NCBI GenBank assembly: GCA_902570915.1
Contig: CACGAB010000009.1
Location: 1-47,360 of the forward strand
From: an uncultured Pelagibacteraceae bacterium
GTDB taxonomy: Bacteria; Pseudomonadota; Alphaproteobacteria; Pelagibacterales; Pelagibacteraceae
DNA length: 47,360 nucleotides
Direction of reading: 5' to 3'
Made by a program: the position numbers and the translations under genes
Notes under the pieces: generated by a model
Told to the model about the DNA's origin: nothing
What the model saw: the letters and a program-made list of their open reading frames with translations, nothing else
The model's database searches: none
Shown: positions 1-7,248 of the stretch, one piece after another
Numbering within the stretch: the stretch's first letter is position 1
Layout of the letters: each line of letters begins with the position of its first letter

Positions 1-63
1 TGGAAGCTAAACTGGGAAAGAGTTAAGTATTGTTCAAAAAGATGTTCTGGTAAAAAAATATGA
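1..63 (+). CDS. DUF2256 family protein, C-terminal end only (5' truncated by window)
   Basis: The last 20 codons of a gene run in frame from base 1 to a TGA at 61-63. The residues WKLNWERVKYCSKRC match the C-terminal half of the DUF2256 family, in which an aromatic stretch precedes a YCSxRC cysteine pair that probably completes a small zinc-binding fold. The N-terminal cysteine pair expected in this family lies outside the window. The stop overlaps the next start (ATGA, 60-63), so the two genes are probably translated together. DUF2256 genes are known to occur beside photolyase/cryptochrome genes, and a photolyase-like gene lies at 3508-4647. The molecular function is unknown. Confidence 0.72.
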   Translation, partial: WKLNWERVKYCSKRCSGKKI

Positions 64-593
64 ACTTGGAAAAATACAAATGGAAAAGTAGAATTTTACT
101 TGTTTCTATACCAAATTATAAGGATAAAATTTATCTGGAGGCGAAAAAAATATATCAAGCTAAAATAAAAGATTTTCATAAAAGATATGTAAAATTAATT
201 TGCAAAATTAATATAAAGGAAAAATCATCGATAAATCTAATTGGTTTTGATGGCAAATCTAAAAAGAAGATGAATAACATTAATCATAAAACAATTTTTG
301 AAATTATAGACAAAATGCCTTTAAGTAAAAAATTTAAACCTATAAATTTATCGCTATATTCAGATTATAATCCAAAAACTACTACTCATGGGTTAGGATT
401 TAAAAACAAGGAAAAAGCTCTTTACACAATTAGAACTATTAAAAATCGTCCAATTAAGTATCAGGTAAATGTTATTGCAACCATGCTGGGTAGAGCAAAG
501 AACCATCCTAACAAAATTAGGGATATGGAGGATGCTATAAAATTATTTGGTGATTGGATGAAAAAGTATAAAAGTAAAAAAAATGAAAATTAG
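60..593 (+). CDS. DUF4174-like protein with an extra conserved C-terminal segment
   Basis: A 177-residue basic protein of unknown function. Residues about 8-90 resemble DUF4174: a beta strand RILLVSIPNY, a helix, a second strand (KRYVKLI), then IGFDGK and the family-like ending IFEIIDKMPLSK. Residues about 98-170 form a second segment (TTTHGLGFKNKEKA, NRPIKYQVNVIATMLGRAKNHP, MEDAIKLFGDWM) that is not part of DUF4174 as I know it and resembles a small family of stand-alone marine bacterial proteins. No signal peptide or membrane helix is visible, although many DUF4174 proteins are exported. It starts on the stop codon of the DUF2256 gene and its end overlaps the start of the next gene by 11 bp, so it belongs to one transcription unit with them. 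Confidence 0.6.
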   Translation: MNLEKYKWKSRILLVSIPNYKDKIYLEAKKIYQAKIKDFHKRYVKLICKINIKEKSSINLIGFDGKSKKKMNNINHKTIFEIIDKMPLSKKFKPINLSLYSDYNPKTTTHGLGFKNKEKALYTIRTIKNRPIKYQVNVIATMLGRAKNHPNKIRDMEDAIKLFGDWMKKYKSKKNEN

Positions 594-2025
594 AATAATT
601 AATTATTTAAAGAAATTAGTAGCTTTGTTTTTTCTATTAATCCCAAATAATCTGAATGCTGATTTTTTTGAGGATATAACAAACCAAATTGTTGAGAATC
701 CTAAAAGACTTAGTTATGGAGTTTCCGTCACTGATGTAAATCAAGATGGAAATTTTGATTTTATAGTTACTGGATTTGGTTATCTGAATTTAGCTTTATC
801 ATATGAGAATGGAAAACTGATTAATATTGTAAATCAAAAAAAATTTTCTGATGAATTTAGAAGAACAATTGGTGTTGCTGCATGCGATGTAGATAGAGAC
901 GGATATGAGGAAATATATTTTCTCAACACCGACACATATAGTGGAACAAAAAAATATTCAGATAGATTGATAGACTTAGAGAAGGGTAATTTTATTGATT
1001 TATTTGAAATTGAGAAAAATCAAAAAGATCTCAATTTAACTGCTGGGAGGTCAGTTGTTTGTGTTGATAGAAAAGGAGATGGCAATTATGGTGTATATGT
1101 TGCTAACTACGGAGGACCCACAAGATACTACGAATATAATGATGACATAATAGTCGATAAATCTGTTAAATTGAATCTGGCGAAAGTTACAGGTGGACGT
1201 GCTGTCGTGGCTGGACACATCATTTCTGACAAAATTGATATATTTGCAGCCAATGAGAGAGGAGCAAATTTTTTATATAAAAATGAAGAGGGTAAATTTT
1301 TAGATGTTGCATATGAATATAGAGTTCAAGACGTCCTTCAAAATGGGAGAGGTACAGCTTTGTCAGATATTTATTACCGAGGAAGACTTGATATTTTAAA
1401 TGGAAATTGGGGAGGATTTCACAGAGCATATGTACTTAAAAATGATATTTTTGAAGATATAGCAAAGCCACCTTTTGATGAGCCGTCAAGAATAAGAACT
1501 GTTATTTCAGCTGATTTAGATAATGATGGTTACGACGAAATATTCTTGAATAATATTGGTGAACCCAACAAACTTTTTAGAATTTTAGAGAATGGTTTGG
1601 TAAAACAAATACCTCTCGATATTGGTTTAGAACCAGATGGATATGGAACTGGAGCAGCAGTTGCTGATATAGATAACGACGGCATATTAGAATTATTAGT
1701 TTCCCACGGAGAAAGCAGAGATCAGCCATTGTCTTTGTATAAAGCAAAGGTGAATCCTCAACACAAATATTTAAGGATTAAACCGCTAAATAAATATGGG
1801 GCGCCCGCAAGAGGAGCAACAGTAACATTGATTTCAAATTTAAGAAAACATTCAAAAACAATTGATTCTGGTTCAGGGTATCTATGCCAAATGGAACCAG
1901 TAGCTCATTATGGTATTAGAAAAAATGAAAAGAATATAAAAATAGAGGTTAGATGGACAAATGGAAAAACCAAAATAATCTCGGTAAAAAATCTAAACCA
2001 AACAATTACTTTAAAACAAAAATAA
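583..2025 (+). CDS. Exported FG-GAP/VCBS repeat protein with C-terminal ASPIC/UnbV domain (CRTAC1-like)
   Basis: A 480-residue protein with a signal peptide (hydrophobic stretch at about 8-22, likely cut after NLNA near residue 26). It contains several FG-GAP-type beta-propeller repeats with calcium-loop motifs: DVNQDGNFDF at 51-60, DVDRDGYEEI at 102-111, DLDNDGYDEI near 310 and DIDNDGILEL near 360. Residues about 400-475 (GAPARGATVTL, GSGYLCQMEP, HYGIRKNEKNIKIEVRW) match the ASPIC/UnbV domain that follows such propellers in CRTAC1-like proteins. This points to an extracytoplasmic calcium-dependent propeller. Its ligand is unknown. The start lies inside the end of the preceding gene. It converges on the fasciclin gene, with the two stop codons back to back at 2025/2026. 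Confidence 0.85.
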   Translation: MKIRIINYLKKLVALFFLLIPNNLNADFFEDITNQIVENPKRLSYGVSVTDVNQDGNFDFIVTGFGYLNLALSYENGKLINIVNQKKFSDEFRRTIGVAACDVDRDGYEEIYFLNTDTYSGTKKYSDRLIDLEKGNFIDLFEIEKNQKDLNLTAGRSVVCVDRKGDGNYGVYVANYGGPTRYYEYNDDIIVDKSVKLNLAKVTGGRAVVAGHIISDKIDIFAANERGANFLYKNEEGKFLDVAYEYRVQDVLQNGRGTALSDIYYRGRLDILNGNWGGFHRAYVLKNDIFEDIAKPPFDEPSRIRTVISADLDNDGYDEIFLNNIGEPNKLFRILENGLVKQIPLDIGLEPDGYGTGAAVADIDNDGILELLVSHGESRDQPLSLYKAKVNPQHKYLRIKPLNKYGAPARGATVTLISNLRKHSKTIDSGSGYLCQMEPVAHYGIRKNEKNIKIEVRWTNGKTKIISVKNLNQTITLKQK

Positions 2026-2499
2026 CTAGTTTAAGGGCTGAAGAACTCTATTTATAAAATGGATTATACCATTAGAAGTTTCAACATCAGCAGATACAAC
2101 TTCAGCTTCATTTACATAAACTATGCCATTAACTTTTTTTATAGTTATTTCCTCACCATTAATTGCTTTGAGTTTAATTTCACCTGTAACTTCTGAAGAA
2201 GGAATTTTTTTTGAAAAAACGTGTCGTCCTAAAATATTTACAAGTTTATCTTTGTTTTCCTCTCTCAACAGACCATAATATGTTTGTGCACTAATTGCTG
2301 CAAATGCGTCATCTAAAGGTGCAAAAACAGTAAATGGTCCTTCACCTTTTAAATTCTCACTTAATCCTGATTTCATTAAGGTTTCGTTTAATTTTGTAAA
2401 TTTACCGGTTTCATTTAATTTATCAATTACATTTCCAAATGTTATCGATGGGATAATCATCATGGTAAGTGTTAAAAATATTATATAGAATTTTTTCAT
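2026..2499 (-). CDS. Exported fasciclin (FAS1, beta-Ig-H3) domain protein
   Basis: A 157-residue protein with a signal peptide (residues about 1-22, cut near TFG) followed by one complete FAS1 domain. Diagnostic parts are the H1-like motif GPFTVFAPLDDAFAAI, then LVNILGRHVF and the C-terminal SADVETSNGIIHFINRVLQP, which corresponds to the H2 box. Single-domain secreted fasciclins are widespread in marine alphaproteobacteria. In Rhodobacter a fasciclin gene belongs to the singlet-oxygen response, so a stress role is possible here, but that is inference. It is divergent from the cysteine-rich gene at 2583 across an 83-bp AT-rich gap that must hold both promoters. Confidence 0.9.
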   Translation of the reverse strand: MKKFYIIFLTLTMMIIPSITFGNVIDKLNETGKFTKLNETLMKSGLSENLKGEGPFTVFAPLDDAFAAISAQTYYGLLREENKDKLVNILGRHVFSKKIPSSEVTGEIKLKAINGEEITIKKVNGIVYVNEAEVVSADVETSNGIIHFINRVLQPLN

Positions 2500-2582
2500 T
2501 GGACTTTAATAACTTTAAATTTATAATTTGAAAGTAAATTAAGTGCGACAAATAATAAAAATTTTTTAAGTTAATTAAATCA

Positions 2583-3284
2583 ATGAATTTTTCAAAAGCT
2601 ATCTTTAAATTTGTAATTATTTTTATCCTTACTTTATCTTTTTCCAATATTACAAATTCAGTGGAAAAAAATTATTATAAAGATTTAATAACAGATTGGT
2701 CTAGAATCTTTCCTGACAGCAACAGAAATGCTGCTGGTCCAAAATTCTTCAAATATATAATTGATAAAGACATAAATTATGAAGATTTCATTGAATACAA
2801 CAAACTTTATTGTGCTGTTTCTGGTTCATTGATTGATCCTAATAGTGACCCTGATTTTTTATTTATCAGTGAGAGAGGAACTAAAAATAAAATTTGTGGT
2901 AATTACTATAAATGTTGTATTCCGTGTTCTTGTGATATTATGAAATATTCTGAAGTTGAAAGGATGAAATATAAATTTAAAGACGGCATCAAGGAGTTTT
3001 TTGTTTTTACAATTAAAAATCCCTGCAACAAAGAAGATTTTCCAAATAGGGTTAATAAAGATTATTTTTGTGTTGGAGAGAAAATAAATAATAAACAAGT
3101 TTATGATTTAAATGGCCGAATAGTAATTGGTTTATTGCATAACGGTAAAAGCTGCAGAAAAGATGAGATAGATTTTGTAAAAAGTCATCAGATAACTGGT
3201 AGATTTTGTGAATTTAGAAATAATACACCTGTAGAGAATTTAGAGGCAGGCATGGGTGATATTTTTATTAAACTTGCGAGATAA
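2583..3284 (+). CDS. Cysteine-rich exported protein of unknown function
   Basis: I do not recognise this family. The 233-residue product has an N-terminal signal peptide (FKFVIIFILTLSFSNI, cut around residue 26) and ten cysteines in the mature part, including a dense run KCCIPCSCD. Other cysteines sit in NPCNKED, DYFCVGEK, GKSCRKDE and GRFCEFR. An even number of cysteines in an exported protein suggests disulfide bonds; metal binding by the CC-x2-C-x-C cluster is an alternative. The last part (NGRIVIGLL, MGDIFIKLA) is predicted strand-rich. A small membrane protein gene follows 5 bp downstream. No transmembrane helix other than the signal is visible. Confidence 0.65.
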   Translation: MNFSKAIFKFVIIFILTLSFSNITNSVEKNYYKDLITDWSRIFPDSNRNAAGPKFFKYIIDKDINYEDFIEYNKLYCAVSGSLIDPNSDPDFLFISERGTKNKICGNYYKCCIPCSCDIMKYSEVERMKYKFKDGIKEFFVFTIKNPCNKEDFPNRVNKDYFCVGEKINNKQVYDLNGRIVIGLLHNGKSCRKDEIDFVKSHQITGRFCEFRNNTPVENLEAGMGDIFIKLAR

Positions 3285-3289
3285 AAATT

Positions 3290-3511
3290 ATGGATAATAA
3301 GATTTTTGAATGGGCAGGAGTTATAACAGCAATATTATATTCATTATTCGTAGCTATGAATATTGGTATTGAATTTTTTGGTTTTTGCTTATTACTCTTG
3401 TCTGCAATTTTAATTGGAATTTGGGCGTATAGAGGTGGTCATAGAGGAATACTATTTTTACAATTCTTTTACGCATCAGCAGGAATTATCGGAATGTTTA
3501 GGTGGTTTTAA
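3290..3511 (+). CDS. Small membrane protein, 73 residues, unknown function
   Basis: A short protein made almost entirely of two or three hydrophobic helices: about 8-24 (GVITAILYSLFVAMNIG), 28-46 (FFGFCLLLLSAILIGIWAY) and 54-70, with the loop YRGGHRG between the second and third. The layout resembles the small PnuC-like or DUF6552-type membrane proteins common in alphaproteobacteria, but I cannot assign a family firmly. It follows the cysteine-rich gene by 5 bp and is probably co-transcribed with it. Its stop overlaps the stop of the convergent photolyase-like gene by 4 bp. Confidence 0.6.
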   Translation: MDNKIFEWAGVITAILYSLFVAMNIGIEFFGFCLLLLSAILIGIWAYRGGHRGILFLQFFYASAGIIGMFRWF

Positions 3512-4647
3512 TTGAAAGTTGAAATTATTTTTGGAATATAATTTTTAAAATTAAAAAAACCTTTGTTGCAATATTGCCAAGAATACTGATCAAGTTTTCT
3601 ATATAAAAAAGTTATTTTTAAGTTATTTAAATTTAGATAATCTAAGTTTTCACCAACTGAGGGATATAAACTATAACAGTTTTGAATATCTTTTATTTTA
3701 CTTATATTGACTACCTCATAATCAATTGATTTAGCATTTAACCTTTGTTTTTGGTCTTCAATTAAAAGGGATTTAAATCTTAATACTTTTTCACTCAGCT
3801 TAATAGATCTATTATTATTTTCATTTGAAATTAAATAAATTTTTTTAAATTTATAATTTTGAAAATCAGTAATTTCAAAAGAAAGATTGTTATCAAAAAT
3901 TAATAGACTTTTATCTTCAATATTTTGAGGATTACTAAAATCTTGTTTTATTATTGAGTAAGTTTTTTCAGATACTTTTGGAGGAGCATTTTCATTTAAT
4001 TTAATGTTATTGAACCTGTTAGTAGTGAATTTTTTAATGTTCCATTCGCTCGCCAAATAATGTTTTCCTTGTGTTTGGACTCCAGCAACCCATCTCCATC
4101 CAAGAGTATTGGATGCAGCATCGCCGTCATATAGATGTTGCATAAAAAATTCTGCACCTAATTGCCAAGGTAATTCTAGAGTAAAAATCCAAATACTGGC
4201 GAACCACATCCGTGTATGATTGTGTAAATAATTATTTTCTTTTAGTTCGATTACCCATTGATTAAAGCAATCTATCTTTGTTTTTCCTTCAATTGCATTT
4301 TTGTAATCTTGATTATTTTTTAAATTTTCTTTAATTTTAATTAATTCTGTTAAATAATCTGACCAAACATTTGGTCTTAATTCTAGCCAGCCCTTCCAAT
4401 ATGTGCGCCATAATACTTCTTGTATAAATTTTTCATTTTTTGAAAAAGAAAATTTACCTAGAGATTTTTTAATAATCTCTTGTTCATTAATAATTCCATG
4501 AGTAATATATGGCGACAAACAAGAAACATTTGTCCTTTTTTCTGGACCAAAATCAAAATTTCTTAGCTTTGAATATTCTGAAAGATTGTTTTCAACAAAA
4601 CTTTCTAATCGATCTAAGGCCTTAGCCCTTGAAGGTTCAAAATTCAT
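3508..4647 (-). CDS. Photolyase/cryptochrome-like FAD-binding domain protein lacking the N-terminal antenna domain
   Basis: A 379-residue protein. Residues about 1-215 match the C-terminal FAD-binding half of DNA photolyases and cryptochromes: RTNVSCLSPYITHGII at 38-53, EVLWRTYWKGWLELRP at 77-92, YLHNHTRMWFASIWIF at 140-155 and DGDAASNTLGWRWVAG at 174-189. The usual N-terminal Rossmann antenna domain (about 130 residues) is missing: the FAD domain starts at the first residue. The remaining residues 245-379 contain alternating strands and helices (KSLLIFDNNLSF, KFKKIYLISN, VLRFKSLLIEDQKQRL, IDYEVVNI) that look like an alpha/beta fold of the antenna type, placed at the wrong end. It belongs to a family of antenna-less FAD proteins in alphaproteobacteria; whether it repairs DNA or senses light is not known to me. 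It lies 6 bp after the PsiE gene. Confidence 0.85.
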   Translation of the reverse strand: MNFEPSRAKALDRLESFVENNLSEYSKLRNFDFGPEKRTNVSCLSPYITHGIINEQEIIKKSLGKFSFSKNEKFIQEVLWRTYWKGWLELRPNVWSDYLTELIKIKENLKNNQDYKNAIEGKTKIDCFNQWVIELKENNYLHNHTRMWFASIWIFTLELPWQLGAEFFMQHLYDGDAASNTLGWRWVAGVQTQGKHYLASEWNIKKFTTNRFNNIKLNENAPPKVSEKTYSIIKQDFSNPQNIEDKSLLIFDNNLSFEITDFQNYKFKKIYLISNENNNRSIKLSEKVLRFKSLLIEDQKQRLNAKSIDYEVVNISKIKDIQNCYSLYPSVGENLDYLNLNNLKITFLYRKLDQYSWQYCNKGFFNFKNYIPKIISTFN

Positions 4648-4653
4648 TTGAAA

Positions 4654-5034
4654 TTATTTAGATTTTTTTTTCTTAAGACCTAATTTATCACTATGTCTCA
4701 ATCTCAAGATTACAATTGCACCAGCAATTAGAACTATTGCAACTGCTTCATAAACTAATGCAGTAGGATCCATTTCTTTACCTTGAAGAATAATAAATCG
4801 AGCAAGTGCAGTAATTGCTATTAGAAGCGGCAATGTAATACTAATTGATTGTTGGTTCCAAAAAACCCTAACCATTGCAAGAACTTCTAAATAAAGAAAC
4901 ATTAATAATAAGTCAGCTAATGTTACAGACAGATTTAGAAACATTTTATAAATTTCAATACCTACAGCAATAACTGTACTAATTAAAATTATACACATTA
5001 ATATGAGTTGTAAATTTTTAGCAATTTTTTCCAT
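4654..5034 (-). CDS. PsiE-family (phosphate-starvation-inducible E) membrane protein
   Basis: A 126-residue integral membrane protein with four hydrophobic helices at about 8-26, 38-58, 66-84 and 90-108, and a lysine-rich tail (LGLKKKKSK). The central LADLLLMFLYLEVLAMVRVF followed by LPLLIAITALARFIIL is characteristic of the PsiE family, whose E. coli member is induced by phosphate starvation; the biochemical role is not established. Its ATG overlaps the stop of the upstream membrane gene (TAATG), which indicates translational coupling. The photolyase-like gene follows 6 bp later in the same direction. Confidence 0.8.
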   Translation of the reverse strand: MEKIAKNLQLILMCIILISTVIAVGIEIYKMFLNLSVTLADLLLMFLYLEVLAMVRVFWNQQSISITLPLLIAITALARFIILQGKEMDPTALVYEAVAIVLIAGAIVILRLRHSDKLGLKKKKSK

Positions 5035-5486
5035 TATTTGTCCTTACTAAATGGTAACCATTTTTCAAACACTGATTTCGATGGACCATCATACGGTATA
5101 GTATATGAGTTTGTATTTGTTAGAACTTCTATACCTTTAGAAAAAACAAAAATAAATACTATAACAAATACAATGACCATAATTTTAAATGGATCAAAAT
5201 TTTTTGTTTGAAAGACACTGGTCGATTTTTCTTCGGCTTTATGGAACTGTTTAAATGTCATATAGACTGCAAATATAAGACCCACATGAGCCAAGTATGT
5301 TCCAGCCCAGCCAAAAGCAAAAGTTGTATATGAAAATACATACAAACTAAATACAGTCGTCCATATAAAACTTAGAACTAATAATATTTGTAATCTAACA
5401 GCTTTAGGCAATGATCTTAAATCGTTTTTACTATCATCAAATAATATATTAGCCGAGTCTTGCATCCATTTTTTTAAACTGTCCAT
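5034..5486 (-). CDS. Membrane protein of unknown function, coupled to the PsiE gene
   Basis: I do not recognise the family. The 150-residue product has a charged N-terminal segment (MDSLKKWMQDSANILFDDSK), then three or four hydrophobic helices at about 32-50, 57-77 and 103-122, and ends with a short extracytoplasmic tail (TIPYDGPSKSVFEKWLPF). It is translationally coupled by a 1-bp overlap to the PsiE gene, and the three genes PsiE partner, PsiE and photolyase-like protein appear to be one operon read to the left. Upstream of it, 5487-5547 is an AT-rich gap after argG that contains the inverted repeat at 5525-5541. Confidence 0.65.
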   Translation of the reverse strand: MDSLKKWMQDSANILFDDSKNDLRSLPKAVRLQILLVLSFIWTTVFSLYVFSYTTFAFGWAGTYLAHVGLIFAVYMTFKQFHKAEEKSTSVFQTKNFDPFKIMVIVFVIVFIFVFSKGIEVLTNTNSYTIPYDGPSKSVFEKWLPFSKDK

Positions 5487-5524
5487 AAAACTAAGTTATG
5501 TTTTTTTTCAGAATTAACAATGTA

Positions 5525-5541
5525 AAAAATTGTCAATTTTT
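5525..5541. repeat. Perfect AT-rich inverted repeat between argG and the membrane gene
   Basis: AAAAATTG and CAATTTTT face each other around a single T, 7 bp past the argG stop codon. Read on the minus strand it could fold into a weak hairpin followed by T residues, so it might reduce readthrough from argG. It also embeds a TTGACA on the minus strand, a possible -35 element for the downstream operon. With only two GC pairs it is a weak terminator candidate, and such repeats arise easily in AT-rich DNA. Confidence 0.3.
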
Positions 5542-5547
5542 CTCAAG

Positions 5548-6732
5548 TTATCTTAATTTTTTTTTATGAAAATTAATAAATTTTTCAACATTAGATTTAT
5601 TGAAAGATTTATTTTCCTCAAATGAAACTTTTTTCATTGAATATGCTTTACTTTTTGTAATTCTTGATTGAATAATGATATTTCCTTTATAAAGTTTGAG
5701 TTTTACGGTTCCATTTACTTTATTTCTTTTGAGGTCGACGATTTTTTGAAGTTTAAACCTTTCTTTTGAAAACCAATATCCATTGTAAATTAATTCTGCA
5801 TATCTAGACATGATGGAGTCTTTTTTATGCATTGTGTTTTTGTCTAATGTTACAGACTCTATAGCTCTATGTGCATGAATAAGAAGTGTACCACCAGGTG
5901 TTTCATAAACTCCTCTAGATTTTATACCAAGAAATCTATTTTCAACTAAATCAACTCTTCCTATACCGTTTTTACCAGCTATTAAATTAAGTTTTGTTAA
6001 AATTTTCTCAGGATTATATTTTTTTCCGTTAATACCAACTGGGTCTCCATTTTTAAAATTTATGGATATAAATGAAGGTTTATTAGGAGCTTTTTCTGCA
6101 GAAACTGTTCTTTGAAAAATAATTTCTGGAGCAGAATTTTTAGGATTTTCTAAAACTTTTCCCTCAGTAGAAGTATGAAACAAATTGTCATCAACAGAAA
6201 AAGGTGTTGAACCCACTTTATCTTTAGGTATAGGTATTTTATATTTTTTTGCATATTCAATAAGATCAGTTCTAGATTTTAGTTTCCAAATTCTCCATGG
6301 TGCTATTATCTTAATCTTTGGACCAAAATAATGATATCCAAGCTCAAATCTGACTTGATCATTTCCTTTACCAGTAGCACCATGAGATACTGCATATGCT
6401 TTATATTTTTTTGCAACTCGTATTTGATCTTTTGCTATCAAAGGTCTTGCGATAGAGGTACCCAGTAAATATACACCCTCATAAATTGCGTGACCTCTGA
6501 TCATCGGAAAAACATAATCTTTAACAAAAACATTTTTCAAGTTTTTTATTATAATATTTTTTACTCCAAATTTTTTTGCATTTTTGATTATCTTTTTTTT
6601 ATCTATCTCTTGACCAATATTAGCTGTGTAACAGATTACTTCGGCATTGTAATTTTCTTGGAGCCATTTAAGTATTATGGAGGTATCTAGTCCTCCAGAA
6701 TAAGCTAATACAATTCTTTTCTTTTGTTTCAT
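5548..6732 (-). CDS. argG: Argininosuccinate synthase
   Basis: Joins citrulline and aspartate with ATP to give argininosuccinate, the penultimate step of arginine synthesis, in the cytoplasm. The N-terminal ATP-binding P-loop VLAYSGGLDTSII is at residues 8-20. Other family marks are HGATGKGNDQVRFE near 118-131, APWRIWKL near 145-152, SRTDLIEYA, PFSVDDNLFHTSTEG and the tetramerisation part RFLGIKSRGVYETPGGTLL. The length of 394 is close to the normal 400-410. It sits 3 bp after the IalB gene. No argH is present in the window. Confidence 0.98.
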   Translation of the reverse strand: MKQKKRIVLAYSGGLDTSIILKWLQENYNAEVICYTANIGQEIDKKKIIKNAKKFGVKNIIIKNLKNVFVKDYVFPMIRGHAIYEGVYLLGTSIARPLIAKDQIRVAKKYKAYAVSHGATGKGNDQVRFELGYHYFGPKIKIIAPWRIWKLKSRTDLIEYAKKYKIPIPKDKVGSTPFSVDDNLFHTSTEGKVLENPKNSAPEIIFQRTVSAEKAPNKPSFISINFKNGDPVGINGKKYNPEKILTKLNLIAGKNGIGRVDLVENRFLGIKSRGVYETPGGTLLIHAHRAIESVTLDKNTMHKKDSIMSRYAELIYNGYWFSKERFKLQKIVDLKRNKVNGTVKLKLYKGNIIIQSRITKSKAYSMKKVSFEENKSFNKSNVEKFINFHKKKLR

Positions 6733-6735
6733 TAA

Positions 6736-7248
6736 TTAACTACAAGCTTTTTTCGCCGTGTTATATGCTTTAGTGAAACCTAATAATGAATAATGATCAA
6801 TTGTTTGAGAACCTTTTTCGTTATAACCAGTAACCATAATTCTAGAACCTTTTTTCATCACTCTAACCATTATCTTTTCTTTTTTATTACTGGTCATCCA
6901 AGCGAAACCTTGTTGTTTGATATCAAATTTAAATTTGTTATTTCCAGATGTAGCAAGAACACTATTATTTTTATTAAATTCATATCCAGCAGTAGTGCTT
7001 ATTTCATTAGTAATCTTTTCATCTGGTCTGAATGTCACAAACAGCCTTGCATCTCTTTTGCTTGTTTTTGGAGATTGTAAAATTGGTGAGGATTGAGCAA
7101 AACAAACTTTACCTGATGTTTCTGCTAGCACTATGGTTTCCCAATCTTTATATTTTCCAATTTTTTTAAGATCTTCAGCTAGGGTTTTTGTAATTGAAAA
7201 AAAAATAAAAAATAAAGACAATAATAAAGTTTTTTTAATTATGGGCAT
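6736..7248 (-). CDS. Invasion-associated locus B (IalB) family exported protein
   Basis: A 170-residue protein with a signal peptide (LLLSLFFIFFSITKTLA, cleavage near residue 24). The mature domain begins with the family's typical opening IGKYKDWETIVLAETSGKVCFAQSSP and ends near a second cysteine (AKKACS), giving a likely disulfide between Cys49 and the C-terminal cysteine. IalB-family proteins are widespread periplasmic or outer-membrane-associated proteins of alphaproteobacteria; the name comes from Bartonella and does not imply invasion here. The start overlaps the end of the aldo/keto reductase gene by 10 bp. Confidence 0.85.
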   Translation of the reverse strand: MPIIKKTLLLSLFFIFFSITKTLAEDLKKIGKYKDWETIVLAETSGKVCFAQSSPILQSPKTSKRDARLFVTFRPDEKITNEISTTAGYEFNKNNSVLATSGNNKFKFDIKQQGFAWMTSNKKEKIMVRVMKKGSRIMVTGYNEKGSQTIDHYSLLGFTKAYNTAKKACS

